The notes below the pieces were generated by a model. It saw only the letters and a list, made by a program, of their open reading frames with translations, was not told the origin of the DNA and ran no database searches. 64,000 nucleotides of DNA, from NCBI RefSeq assembly GCF_032190615.1, contig NZ_JAVLAT010000001.1, positions 248,001-312,000 on the forward strand. Reading direction: 5' to 3'. Positions 8,848 to 17,139 of the stretch are shown here, in pieces. The position numbers and the translations under genes are program-made. How positions within the stretch are numbered: the first letter of the stretch is position 1; each line of letters opens with the position of its first letter. The stretch is from Brucella pseudogrignonensis. GTDB taxonomy: Bacteria > Pseudomonadota > Alphaproteobacteria > Rhizobiales > Rhizobiaceae.

Positions 8848-9234
8848 TCAGGTAGAAACGCCGAGTTCCGCTAGACGTTCGATGCAAGCTTCTTCCACCT
8901 GATCAAGTTCGGTGAGCGTCTCGTCAATGTCACGGCGCTTCTGACGAAGATCGGCGCGCTTTTCTTCGACGCGCTTCATCAAAAGCTTGAGCTGCCCGGT
9001 TTCACCCGGAGGCTCACGATACATCTGCACGATCTCATGAATTTCTGCGATTGAGAACCCAAGGCGCTTGCCACGCATGATTTGCTTGAGGAGATGCCTG
9101 TCGGAAGGCCTGAACAAGCGTGTGCGACCACGCCTTACAGGCGCAATCAAACCCTCATCCTCGTAGAAACGCAAAGTCCGGGTAGAAATCCCGAATTCCC
9201 GTGTCAGCTCTGTGATCGTATAATATTCGCGCAC
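8848..9234 (-). CDS. MerR family transcriptional regulator
   Basis: 128 aa. The N-terminal winged helix-turn-helix is clear: YTITELTREFGISTRTLRFYEDEGLI at 5-30, then RLFRPSDRHLLKQIMRGKRLGFS. A coiled-coil dimerisation helix rich in Glu, Arg and Lys covers about 80-122. It has no metal-binding cysteine cluster (the only Cys is CIERLAEL), so it is not a metal sensor of the MerR/CueR type. It resembles the LiuR-like branch that controls branched-chain or fatty acid catabolism, but no such genes flank it here. The stop is 3 bp from the end of the convergent membrane gene. Confidence 0.88.
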   Translation of the reverse strand: MREYYTITELTREFGISTRTLRFYEDEGLIAPVRRGRTRLFRPSDRHLLKQIMRGKRLGFSIAEIHEIVQMYREPPGETGQLKLLMKRVEEKRADLRQKRRDIDETLTELDQVEEACIERLAELGVST

Positions 9235-9280
9235 AACTATATCCCTGCCTTGCAGTATGCAGGCGATTGTTGTGCAGCCG

Positions 9281-9296
9281 GACTTACGTAAAAGTC
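9281..9296 (-). promoter_or_regulatory. Candidate MerR-type operator upstream of the MerR gene
   Basis: The 16-base dyad GACTTACGTAAAAGTC contains the palindrome TTACGTAA. It sits next to a minus-strand TTGACT (-35-like) 47-62 bp before the MerR start codon. MerR proteins usually bind dyads inside long promoter spacers, so autoregulation is plausible. The -10 element is not clear. Confidence 0.4.
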
Positions 9297-9422
9297 AATA
9301 TTAAACCGTCACAATCAGTCATAATGATTATAAGTTGCAGGTACTTTTGGTGATGCACTTGCCATTATCGTGCCGCTCATGCGTTATAAAATGATAACAG
9401 TATCAATAATTGACAGCGATTC

Positions 9423-9788
9423 ATGCGGCGTTCCATTAAATTTACGATCATCGGACTGGTCATTATTGCACTTGGCGGTGCTGCACCTTTTGCGATTGAG
9501 CCAATTGTTAAAAAGATCGGCGAAGGTTCGATACGCCAATTGGCGAAAGACGGCAATTTCTGCACAACGGATGATTGCGAAGAAGGCATAACTTATGCGA
9601 TTGGCTTCCTCGAAACCAATTACGGCCTCTCTCCAGACAATGTGAAATGGTGCATGGGTGTCGATGTTATCGCGAATTATGAATTGCCATTTGGCAATGC
9701 ACTCAAAAAGTCGATAACCGACCAGATGTATTCTCGTTGTGGCGATCCGGCTCAGGATGAACCTGTCGGCAACTATACGGCAGAATAA
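9423..9788 (+). CDS. Hypothetical exported or membrane-anchored protein (121 aa)
   Basis: An N-terminal hydrophobic segment (about residues 7-27, FTIIGLVIIALGGAAPFAI) is preceded by RRS and K, suggesting a signal anchor or uncleaved signal peptide. The rest is hydrophilic with four cysteines (two in FCTTDDCEEG, one in WCMG, one in SRCGD), which could form disulfides in the periplasm. No family is recognised. The ATG is the first in the frame and has only a weak upstream purine stretch. The VanZ-like gene starts 13 bp after its stop, so the two are probably co-transcribed. Confidence 0.65.
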   Translation: MRRSIKFTIIGLVIIALGGAAPFAIEPIVKKIGEGSIRQLAKDGNFCTTDDCEEGITYAIGFLETNYGLSPDNVKWCMGVDVIANYELPFGNALKKSITDQMYSRCGDPAQDEPVGNYTAE

Positions 9789-9801
9789 AAGGTCATACCG
9801 A

Positions 9802-10152
9802 ATGAAACGACTTTTTCGTCTTGCCGCATGGCTGGTATTGGCCTTCATCTTCATCGTAACCATCAGCCCGATACAGTTTCGTCCAATAACGGGTGAACCC
9901 GCCGATCTTGAGCGCTTTGCAGCCTTCTTCCTCGTGGGGTTTCTATTTGCACTTGCTTATCCCCGGTACTGGATCGCTGTGTTGCTGCTTACAATCGGAT
10001 GCGCTGGCATGTTTGAACTGATGCAACGGCTGGCACCCGGACGCCATGGAGAATTTGCCGATTTTGTCTTCAAAGCAGTTGGCGCGATGGCTGGCGTGTG
10101 TATCGGGCGCGGCCTCAGCTTACTTCCCATCTTTATAGAAAAGTCGAAATAA
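9802..10152 (+). CDS. VanZ-like family small membrane protein
   Basis: 116 aa with four predicted membrane helices (about 5-22, 40-56, 58-75 and 90-108). The pattern TISPIQFRP, then LERFAAFFLVGFLFALAYP, FELMQRLAPGRHGEFADFVFKAVGAMAG resembles the VanZ-like fold. These proteins are named after a teicoplanin-resistance accessory protein, but most, including this one, have no known link to resistance. The ATG at 9802 is used because the upstream in-frame ATG at 9739 lies inside the preceding gene. Confidence 0.8.
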   Translation: MKRLFRLAAWLVLAFIFIVTISPIQFRPITGEPADLERFAAFFLVGFLFALAYPRYWIAVLLLTIGCAGMFELMQRLAPGRHGEFADFVFKAVGAMAGVCIGRGLSLLPIFIEKSK

Positions 10153-10224
10153 AAACTTTTCCTCCAACGGAACCAAAAGGTTGCATTATCGTTTTACGTT
10201 CATCAATTCCAATGGAGGTTTGAA

Positions 10225-10542
10225 ATGGCCGATAACAAGACAGCTAATGACGTTCAGCAGGCTTTGGAACAGCAGGTTGCTGATTTGCGCGGTGAGCTGA
10301 AGCGCCTGTCTAAGTCTTTGGCTTCCCGCTCTAACGATCTGCGCGATAGTGCGGAAGATGCCTTTGATGATGCATCGGGTCGTTTCCGTCATGCAGCACA
10401 GGTCGTTCGCGAACGCGGACAGGCAGTCGCAGAGACCGTAAAAGAAAATCCTGGCACAGCGACCACTCTGTTTGGCACAGCCGGTCTTATCGGCATTGCG
10501 ATTGGCGTAGCGATTGGCTGCGTGTTGTCAGACCGCCGCTAA
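10225..10542 (+). CDS. DUF883 (ElaB/YqjD-like) inner-membrane protein
   Basis: 105 aa. A long amphipathic, coiled-coil-prone helix (about residues 8-75) is followed by a Gly-rich membrane helix (TTLFGTAGLIGIAIGVAIGCVL, about 79-100) and a short basic tail. This is the architecture of ElaB/YqjD, tail-anchored proteins that in E. coli bind ribosomes in stationary phase. Whether this one does so is inference. GGAGG lies eight bases upstream of the ATG. A strong terminator follows. Confidence 0.85.
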   Translation: MADNKTANDVQQALEQQVADLRGELKRLSKSLASRSNDLRDSAEDAFDDASGRFRHAAQVVRERGQAVAETVKENPGTATTLFGTAGLIGIAIGVAIGCVLSDRR

Positions 10543-10561
10543 AGACTTTTAGCGTTACATA

Positions 10562-10592
10562 AAGCCCGCGCCCTCCCAGCGCGGGTTTTTCT
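10562..10592 (+). terminator. Rho-independent terminator after the DUF883 gene
   Basis: CCCGCGC (10565-10571) and GCGCGGG (10579-10585) form a 7-bp GC stem followed by TTTTT. It lies 22 bases after the stop codon. Confidence 0.85.
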
Positions 10593-10607
10593 ATTGCCTT
10601 TACCTAA

Positions 10608-10681
10608 TTGTCCAAGACTGCTAATCGGAGCCATTGGCAATCTGCCACCGGTCGCAGCCTACCCGGTCAAAACAAGGACAA
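10608..10681 (+). other. Possible structured RNA leader upstream of queF
   Basis: TTGTCC (10608-10613) can pair with GGACAA (10676-10681). The closed region holds two small hairpins, TGGCA/TGCCA (10635-10647) and ACCGG/CCGGT (10647-10667), giving a three-way-junction-like layout 56 bases before the queF start. It does not match the preQ1 riboswitch patterns I know. Chance pairing is possible. Confidence 0.25.
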
Positions 10682-10736
10682 GCGTTTAATAGTTAGGCGT
10701 TAAGACTGCACCGTGGCTTTAAGTAAAGGCACGTAA

Positions 10737-11204
10737 ATGTCTGAAAAGACGATATATTTTGATCTTAAACAACTTGGTTCAAACACCGCTGCCCCGCAAT
10801 CTCCTGAAGAAGCAGTTCTTGAACGAGTTGCAAACCCACAAGCGGGAACGCCTTACTGCGTTCGCTTCACCGCACCCGAATTCACTTCTCTTTGCCCAAT
10901 GACCGGACAACCGGACTTCGCCCATCTGATGATTGACTATGTACCGGGCAAGTGGCTGGTGGAAAGCAAGTCGCTCAAGCTCTTCCTGTTTTCATTCCGC
11001 AATCATGGCGCATTCCATGAAGATTGCACAGTCACCATCGCTAAGCGGCTTGTTGAACTGCTTGAGCCAGAATGGCTGCGTATTGGCGGCTATTGGTATC
11101 CGCGTGGCGGCATTCCGATTGATGTGTTTTACCAGACAGGTGAAACGCCCAAAAATGTCTGGATCCCTGAACAGTCTGTACCCAATTATCGCGGTCGCGG
11201 CTGA
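10737..11204 (+). CDS. queF: NADPH-dependent 7-cyano-7-deazaguanine reductase QueF
   Basis: Reduces preQ0 to preQ1 in queuosine biosynthesis. 155 aa, the short unimodular (YkvM) form. The catalytic Cys53 lies in [14 protein letters not shown] with the acid Asp60, and the QueF signature [14 protein letters not shown] spans about 76-89. It stands alone, with a terminator upstream and no queC, queD or queE nearby, so the pathway genes are dispersed. Confidence 0.95.
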   Translation: MSEKTIYFDLKQLGSNTAAPQSPEEAVLERVANPQAGTPYCVRFTAPEFTSLCPMTGQPDFAHLMIDYVPGKWLVESKSLKLFLFSFRNHGAFHEDCTVTIAKRLVELLEPEWLRIGGYWYPRGGIPIDVFYQTGETPKNVWIPEQSVPNYRGRG

Positions 11205-11279
11205 TTGCAAAAACCGCTATCTATTGCCGCACAAATCACATTGCCTATATCCAAACCACACACCCAACAGGAAACCCAG

Positions 11280-11447
11280 ATGAACAAAGTTATCCTACTT
11301 ATATCGCTGGCCATTCTTTCGGGTTGCGGAGCAGGCAAAGCGGCGATGGATGCAGGCAAAGGCTTTGACCGATTTGGCTGCATGTCACGCAATATGAAGG
11401 GCGAAACGCCCTGCCCTTCACCAGACAATCCGAACCAGAACCCGTAA
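11280..11447 (+). CDS. Small lipoprotein (55 aa)
   Basis: A signal peptide MNKVILLISLAILSGC carries a lipobox (LSGC, modified Cys16). About 39 mature residues follow with Gly, Asp, two further cysteines and a Pro/Asn-rich end. A GGAAA purine stretch lies about ten bases before the ATG. Size and layout resemble small entericidin-like or anchor lipoproteins, but there is no clear family match. DUF924 follows 15 bp later. Confidence 0.7.
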   Translation: MNKVILLISLAILSGCGAGKAAMDAGKGFDRFGCMSRNMKGETPCPSPDNPNQNP

Positions 11448-11462
11448 ACAAAGCGAGCCGCT

Positions 11463-12005
11463 ATGACCATTCAACCAAAAGACGTCCTTGATTTCTGGTT
11501 TTCAGCAAAAATGCGCGAAAACTGGTTCAGCAAGAGCGATGAGATCGATGCGGAAATTCGCGACAAGTTTCTGGCAGCCTATGAAGATGCGCGTGCCGAC
11601 AAATTTGAAGATTGGAAGCAGCAGCCAGAAACCGCACTCGCACTGACAATTCTGTTTGACCAGTTTCCGCGCAACATGTTCCGCGGTTCGCCACGTTCAT
11701 TTGAAAGCGACGGTCTTGCCCGTGATGTGACGACACGGGCGCTGGATCACGATTTTGATCGCAATCTGTCTGCTGATGAGCGCCAGTTCTTCTATCTGCC
11801 TTTCATGCACAGCGAAAATCTGAGCGATCAGAAGCGCTGCCTTGATCTTTATGAAAAGCTCGGCAACGAGTTTTCATTAGGCTTTGCGCGCCAGCACCAC
11901 GACATAGTCGAACGTTTCGGTCGCTTCCCGCACCGCAACAAGGTTTTGGGCCGCGAAACAACAGCGGAAGAAGCCGAATTTCTCAAAGAGCATTCCGGCT
12001 TCTGA
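11463..12005 (+). CDS. DUF924 family protein
   Basis: A 180-aa soluble, all-helical protein. DVLDFWFSAKMRENWF at the start, ALALTILFDQFPRNMFRGSPRSFESD in the middle and QRFFYLPFMHSE-like FFYLPFMHSENLSDQ are diagnostic of DUF924, a TPR-like family of unknown function. GAAGAAGCCGAFL-type residues near the end complete the domain. The gene is convergent with the PccR-type regulator, with only three bases between their stops. Confidence 0.88.
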   Translation: MTIQPKDVLDFWFSAKMRENWFSKSDEIDAEIRDKFLAAYEDARADKFEDWKQQPETALALTILFDQFPRNMFRGSPRSFESDGLARDVTTRALDHDFDRNLSADERQFFYLPFMHSENLSDQKRCLDLYEKLGNEFSLGFARQHHDIVERFGRFPHRNKVLGRETTAEEAEFLKEHSGF

Positions 12006-12008
12006 TAT

Positions 12009-13421
12009 TTAAAGCAGCCTGTAAGGCAAGATTCCACGGCGGTCGTGATCGACCGCCAACCTGCTTTTCAACGGCGGCACGGCACGCTGGACACATTCCG
12101 CCCGCTCGCAAATTCGGCAGGAAACACCAATTGGGTCGAATGCTGAACGTGTGGCAATATCAAGCCCATCCGCATAGACAAAATCCTGCGCATGCGTGAC
12201 TTCACAGCCAAGAGCAATCGCATAGCGGCGCTGCGGCGCGTGGAAACCACCCTCGCTCTTGGTGAGCTCAGTTGCAACGCAGAGATAGCGCGCACCATCC
12301 GGCGTTTCGGCAAGCTGGCGGATAATCCGCCCCGGCGTCTCAAACGCCTGATGCACATTCCACAACGGACAGGCAGCACCATAACGCGCAAATTGCAGCT
12401 TGGCGGCACTATGCCGCTTGGTGATGTTCCCAGCACGATCAATACGCGCAAAAAACACCGGAACACCGCGCTGACCGGAGCGCTGTAATGTGCTCAAACG
12501 ATGCGCGACCTGCTCCAGACTGGCCCCAAAGCGCGATGCCAGCAATTCCAGATCATGCCGCAACTCTTTGGCCGCGGACAGAAACGTCTGATAGGGCAAG
12601 ACCAGCGCACCAGCGAAATAATTGCGCAGGCCGATTTTGCAAATCTCGACCGCCTCGGCTGAACGAAAATCGGCACGCTTTGCAATTGCTGTGACAAGCT
12701 CCTCCATTTCGAGTTCAGCAATCTGAAACGCAATCTGGAAATTGCGCGTCGAAGCTGGTGAATATGGATTGAGATAAAGCACCCGCGCAACAGGATCGAA
12801 TCGCCGCAGAATGGCTTCATCCGGATCAGCACGTGCCACTCGTACGCGATAGCGTTCTTCCATGTATTGCGGCAGCGCCACGCCGATATCGCGAAATGGA
12901 ATCCTCAGCTCGTCTGCAAGTTTTTCAGCTGCAATATCAAGCTCGTGCACATAATTGTCGATAAAATGAAAAAAATCGCGCACTTCTTCATAAGGCGCTG
13001 GTTCTGCAACCGAAGGCGCGCGCCCAAGTTGGTGATCGAGGCTTGCAATTTGTTCACTGTTCCGTCGATAAGCCTGATGACAGGCAATCAGCGCATGCGC
13101 CAATCCCGGCGCATTCTGCGTGATCAGCTTTAATTCCTGCAAATTCGGTTTGTAATTATCGAACACCGGATCGGCCAACGCTTCCGATACTGCTGATAAC
13201 AACCGATCATCATCGCCCAGCGAAATGGCACCAATATCAATCTGATAATTTTCAGCCAATGCCAGCAGTACAGCGGCAGATACAGGCCGCTGATTGTTTT
13301 CAATCTGATTGAGATAACTCGTTGAAATACCTAAGCGTTCAGCAAAACCAGACTGGGTTGCCTTGTGCTGCTCGCGTATGTCGCGGATCTTCCTGCCAAC
13401 ATAGAGTTTTTTGGGTGCCAT
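12009..13421 (-). CDS. pccR: XRE-type short-chain fatty acyl-CoA regulator (ScfR family, PccR-like)
   Basis: Cytoplasmic DNA-binding regulator, 470 aa. An N-terminal helix-turn-helix (KIRDIREQHKATQSGFAERL to SYLNQIENNQRP, about 10-45) is followed by an IrrE-like middle region. The C-terminal DUF2083-type domain has cysteines (the GVSCRICERAEC cluster near 440). Published work on Rhodobacter PccR shows this family senses propionyl-CoA-type acyl-CoAs and activates pcc and mutase genes. Here it is divergent from exactly those genes. ATG 13421 (MAPKKLY) is chosen. A 10-base direct repeat, GGGTGCCATA at 13413-13422 and 13426-13435, duplicates the start-codon region and creates a second, out-of-frame ATG upstream. 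The symbol is by homology and context. Confidence 0.87.
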   Translation of the reverse strand: MAPKKLYVGRKIRDIREQHKATQSGFAERLGISTSYLNQIENNQRPVSAAVLLALAENYQIDIGAISLGDDDRLLSAVSEALADPVFDNYKPNLQELKLITQNAPGLAHALIACHQAYRRNSEQIASLDHQLGRAPSVAEPAPYEEVRDFFHFIDNYVHELDIAAEKLADELRIPFRDIGVALPQYMEERYRVRVARADPDEAILRRFDPVARVLYLNPYSPASTRNFQIAFQIAELEMEELVTAIAKRADFRSAEAVEICKIGLRNYFAGALVLPYQTFLSAAKELRHDLELLASRFGASLEQVAHRLSTLQRSGQRGVPVFFARIDRAGNITKRHSAAKLQFARYGAACPLWNVHQAFETPGRIIRQLAETPDGARYLCVATELTKSEGGFHAPQRRYAIALGCEVTHAQDFVYADGLDIATRSAFDPIGVSCRICERAECVQRAVPPLKSRLAVDHDRRGILPYRLL

Positions 13422-13433
13422 AACAGGGTGCCA

Positions 13434-13468
13434 TATTTGCAAATTTGCATTTCGCTATTTGCAAATTT
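13434..13468. promoter_or_regulatory. Repeated TTTGCAAA operator, probable PccR binding site
   Basis: TATTTGCAAATTT occurs twice, at 13434-13446 and 13456-13468, exactly 22 bp apart (about two helical turns). A third partial copy, TTTGCATT, lies at 13444-13451. The site is 13 bp before the regulator start and 107 bp before pccB. The core matches the TTTGCAAA motif that I recall being reported for PccR in Rhodobacter, though the spacing differs. It probably serves both autoregulation and control of the pcc operon. Confidence 0.72.
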
Positions 13469-13574
13469 ATAAGTTACACAATCGCACCTTTTCAAGCTTT
13501 CAGAATGCGGCATACTGGCTCTAAGCATTGAGACAATAATTCCGTAATTTCTTAGCTTTCCAAGGTCATAGCGA

Positions 13575-15107
13575 ATGCAGGAACTTCTCGAACAGCTTGA
13601 AGCCCGTCGTGCCGAAGCACGTCTTGGCGGCGGACAGAAGCGCATCGATGCGCAACACGGCAAGGGCAAGCTCACCGCCCGTGAAAGAATAGATGTGCTT
13701 CTCGACGAGGGATCGTTCGAAGAGTTCGATATGTATGTCACACACCGCTGCACCGACTTCGGTATGGAAAAGCAGAAGATCGCAGGCGATGGCGTGGTGA
13801 CTGGCTGGGGTACGATCAATGGCCGGCATGTCTATGTGTTCAGTCAGGATTTTACTGTTCTTGGCGGCTCGCTTTCAGAAACCCACGCACAAAAAATCTG
13901 CAAGATCATGGATATGGCGATGCAAAATGGCGCGCCAGTCATTGGGCTAAATGATTCTGGTGGCGCACGCATTCAGGAAGGCGTCGCGTCCCTTGCAGGC
14001 TATGCCGATGTTTTCAAACGCAATGCCGATGCTTCCGGCGTCATTCCGCAGATTTCCGTCATCATGGGCCCATGTGCGGGCGGCGCAGTCTACTCGCCAG
14101 CCATGACCGATTTTATCTTCATGGTGCGCGACAGTTCCTACATGTTTGTCACCGGCCCTGACGTGGTGAAAACCGTCACCAATGAAATTGTCACGGCAGA
14201 AGAATTGGGCGGCGCGTCAACCCATACGAAGAAATCATCTGTAGCCGATGGCGCCTATGAAAACGACATCGAAACGCTTGAGCAAGTTCGCATTCTTTTC
14301 GACTTCCTGCCACTGAACAATCGCGAGAAAGCGCCGATGCGTCCGTTCCATGACGACCCGGCTCGCCTTGAAATGCGGCTTGATACTTTGATCCCGGACA
14401 GCGCCAACAAGCCCTACGACATGAAAGAGCTGATTCTCGCTCTGGCCGATGAAGGCGACTTCTTTGAAATTCAGGAAGCTTTTGCCAAAAACATTATCAC
14501 CGGCTTCATCCGTATAGAAGGGCAGACAATCGGCGTGGTCGCCAATCAGCCGATGGTGCTCGCCGGTTGTCTCGATATTGATTCATCACGCAAGGCAGCA
14601 CGCTTCGTTCGCTTCTGCGACGCTTTCAGCATTCCGATCCTGACACTTGTGGATGTTCCGGGCTTCTTGCCGGGAACAGCACAGGAATATGGCGGCGTGA
14701 TCAAACATGGTGCCAAGCTGCTTTTCGCCTATTCGCAATCAACCGTTCCCATGGTGACACTCATCACCCGCAAAGCCTATGGCGGCGCATATGACGTGAT
14801 GGCGTCAAAGCACATCGGCGCAGACATCAACTATGCATGGCCGACGGCAGAAATCGCCGTCATGGGTGCCAAAGGAGCGACTGAAATTCTTTATCGCTCG
14901 GAGCTTAGCGACGCGGAAAAAATTGCGGCCCGCACGCAAGAATATGAAGAGCGCTTTGCCAATCCATTCGTTGCTGCCGAACGCGGCTTTATTGACGAAG
15001 TGATCATGCCGCACTCTTCCCGCCGCCGTATCGCCCGTGCGTTCTCTGCGCTTCGCAATAAGAGCCAGAACACGCCCTGGAAGAAACACGACACTATACC
15101 GCTCTGA
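13575..15107 (+). CDS. pccB: Propionyl-CoA carboxylase beta chain (carboxyltransferase)
   Basis: Transfers CO2 from carboxybiotin to propionyl-CoA, giving (S)-methylmalonyl-CoA. The 510-aa length suits the family. The N-terminal carboxyltransferase half includes the Gly-rich segment [14 protein letters not shown] and the oxyanion-type [12 protein letters not shown]. The C-terminal half includes [25 protein letters not shown] in pieces and [18 protein letters not shown] lies upstream of the ATG. It is the first gene of a pccB-pccA-mutase operon, with pccA starting 20 bp after its stop. Confidence 0.95.
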   Translation: MQELLEQLEARRAEARLGGGQKRIDAQHGKGKLTARERIDVLLDEGSFEEFDMYVTHRCTDFGMEKQKIAGDGVVTGWGTINGRHVYVFSQDFTVLGGSLSETHAQKICKIMDMAMQNGAPVIGLNDSGGARIQEGVASLAGYADVFKRNADASGVIPQISVIMGPCAGGAVYSPAMTDFIFMVRDSSYMFVTGPDVVKTVTNEIVTAEELGGASTHTKKSSVADGAYENDIETLEQVRILFDFLPLNNREKAPMRPFHDDPARLEMRLDTLIPDSANKPYDMKELILALADEGDFFEIQEAFAKNIITGFIRIEGQTIGVVANQPMVLAGCLDIDSSRKAARFVRFCDAFSIPILTLVDVPGFLPGTAQEYGGVIKHGAKLLFAYSQSTVPMVTLITRKAYGGAYDVMASKHIGADINYAWPTAEIAVMGAKGATEILYRSELSDAEKIAARTQEYEERFANPFVAAERGFIDEVIMPHSSRRRIARAFSALRNKSQNTPWKKHDTIPL

Positions 15108-15127
15108 TAGCCACGGGTACGATACAG

Positions 15128-17131
15128 ATGATCAAGAAAATCCTCATTGCCAATCGCGGCGAAATCGCATGCCGGGTTATCAAAACGGCGAAGAAAATGG
15201 GCATTGCCACCGTCGCAGTCTACTCAGATGCGGACCGCAATGCGCTGCATGTCAAAATGGCTGACGAAGCTGTCCACATCGGACCAGCGCCCTCGAACCA
15301 ATCTTATATTGTAATTGATAAAATTCTCACAGCAATCAAAGAGACTGGCGCAGATGCGGTGCATCCAGGCTATGGTTTCTTGTCTGAAAATTCACGTTTT
15401 GCCGAAGCGCTAAAAGCCGCCAATGTGACCTTCATTGGCCCACCAGTGAATGCCATTGAAGCCATGGGCGACAAGATCACATCCAAGAAGCTGGCAAGCG
15501 AAGCCGGTGTCTCGACCGTTCCCGGTCATATGGGGCTAATAGAGAATGCGGACGAGGCAGTCCGCATTTCGACATCTATCGGCTATCCGGTGATGATCAA
15601 GGCTTCCGCTGGCGGCGGCGGCAAAGGCATGCGTATCGCATGGAATGACGACGAAGCCCGCGAAGGCTTCCAGCTTTCCCGCAACGAAGCGAAATCCTCC
15701 TTCGGAGATGATCGCATCTTTATCGAAAAATTCGTCACCCAACCGCGCCATATCGAAATTCAGGTACTCGGCGATCAGCACGGCAACGTGATCTATCTTG
15801 GCGAACGTGAATGCTCGATTCAGCGTCGCAATCAGAAAGTGATTGAGGAAGCGCCCTCGCCGTTTCTGGATGAAGCAACGCGCAGAGCCATGGGCGAACA
15901 GGCCGTAACTCTCAGCAAGGCGGTTGGCTATTTCTCCGCAGGTACTGTCGAATTCATCGTTGATGGTGATCGCAATTTCTATTTCCTCGAAATGAACACA
16001 CGCTTGCAGGTTGAGCATCCAGTGACTGAACTCATCACTGGCATTGATCTGGTCGAGGAAATGATCCGCGTGGCTGCTGGTGAAAAGCTGCGCCTTAGCC
16101 AAGCCGATGTAAAACTCAACGGCTGGGCTATCGAAAGCCGCCTTTATGCCGAAGACCCCTATCGCAACTTCCTGCCATCCATTGGCAGGCTAACGCGCTA
16201 TCGCCCTCCGGTCGAAGGGCACAATGCTAACGGCACCATCGTCCGCAATGATACCGGTGTCTTTGAGGGCGGTGAAATCTCGATGTATTATGATCCGATG
16301 ATTGCAAAATTGTGCACATGGGGCCAGGATCGGACCAGCGCAATTATTGAGATGAGCAGAGCTCTCGATGCATTTGAAGTGGAAGGAATCGGCCACAATC
16401 TGCCATTCCTTTCCGCCGTAATGGAGCATCCTCGTTTTCGCGCGGGCGCGCTGACCACTGCCTTCATTGCCGAAGAATATCCCGATGGCTTTGCAGGCGT
16501 TTCCGTTTCGGAAGATGATGCACATGTACTCGCCACTGTCGTCGCACAGATCAACATGGTTGTCGAACAACGCAACGCCCAAATTTCTGGTCGGATTTCA
16601 TCACAGACACAATCGGTTGCGACCGAATGGGTAGTCACGCTTGGCGGCCACAGCCTGCCGATCAAAATCTCAGAAGGCGAAGGCGGCACAGTCATCAACT
16701 TCGACAATGGTCAGAGCCTGCCCGTTGCCAGCGACTGGCACCCCGGCAATCAGCTTGGCTCGTTCACGGTTGACGGCAAGTCAATCGCAGTCAAGGTTTT
16801 GCGTTTAGGAACAGGCTGGCGACTGCGCTGGCGCGGCATTGATGTGATCGCTCATGTCCGAAGGCCACGTGTAGCGGAATTGGCAAAGCTCATGCCGGTT
16901 AAGCTGCCACCAGACACATCAAAAATGCTGCTCTGCCCTATGCCTGGCGTGATTACATCCGTTCTCGTGAAAGATGGCGATACGGTCGAGGCTGGTCAGC
17001 CATTAGCAACCGTAGAAGCCATGAAAATGGAAAATGTTTTGCGCGCCGAGCGTCGTTCGACAGTGAAGCGCATCGCTGCGGAAGAAGGTGCAAGCCTCGC
17101 GGTTGATGAACTTATCATGGAATTTGAGTGA
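15128..17131 (+). CDS. pccA: Propionyl-CoA carboxylase alpha chain (biotin carboxylase plus biotin carrier)
   Basis: ATP-dependent carboxylation of enzyme-bound biotin. 667 aa. The biotin carboxylase N-domain begins [17 protein letters not shown]. The ATP-grasp domain has the Gly loop [14 protein letters not shown] near 158-171 and the [12 protein letters not shown] active-site segment. A BT linker domain and a C-terminal biotinyl domain follow, with the biotin lysine in EAMKMEN (Lys633, 35 residues from the end). The mutase gene starts 8 bp after the stop, which indicates one operon. Confidence 0.95.
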   Translation: MIKKILIANRGEIACRVIKTAKKMGIATVAVYSDADRNALHVKMADEAVHIGPAPSNQSYIVIDKILTAIKETGADAVHPGYGFLSENSRFAEALKAANVTFIGPPVNAIEAMGDKITSKKLASEAGVSTVPGHMGLIENADEAVRISTSIGYPVMIKASAGGGGKGMRIAWNDDEAREGFQLSRNEAKSSFGDDRIFIEKFVTQPRHIEIQVLGDQHGNVIYLGERECSIQRRNQKVIEEAPSPFLDEATRRAMGEQAVTLSKAVGYFSAGTVEFIVDGDRNFYFLEMNTRLQVEHPVTELITGIDLVEEMIRVAAGEKLRLSQADVKLNGWAIESRLYAEDPYRNFLPSIGRLTRYRPPVEGHNANGTIVRNDTGVFEGGEISMYYDPMIAKLCTWGQDRTSAIIEMSRALDAFEVEGIGHNLPFLSAVMEHPRFRAGALTTAFIAEEYPDGFAGVSVSEDDAHVLATVVAQINMVVEQRNAQISGRISSQTQSVATEWVVTLGGHSLPIKISEGEGGTVINFDNGQSLPVASDWHPGNQLGSFTVDGKSIAVKVLRLGTGWRLRWRGIDVIAHVRRPRVAELAKLMPVKLPPDTSKMLLCPMPGVITSVLVKDGDTVEAGQPLATVEAMKMENVLRAERRSTVKRIAAEEGASLAVDELIMEFE

Positions 17132-17139
17132 GGACGGAT

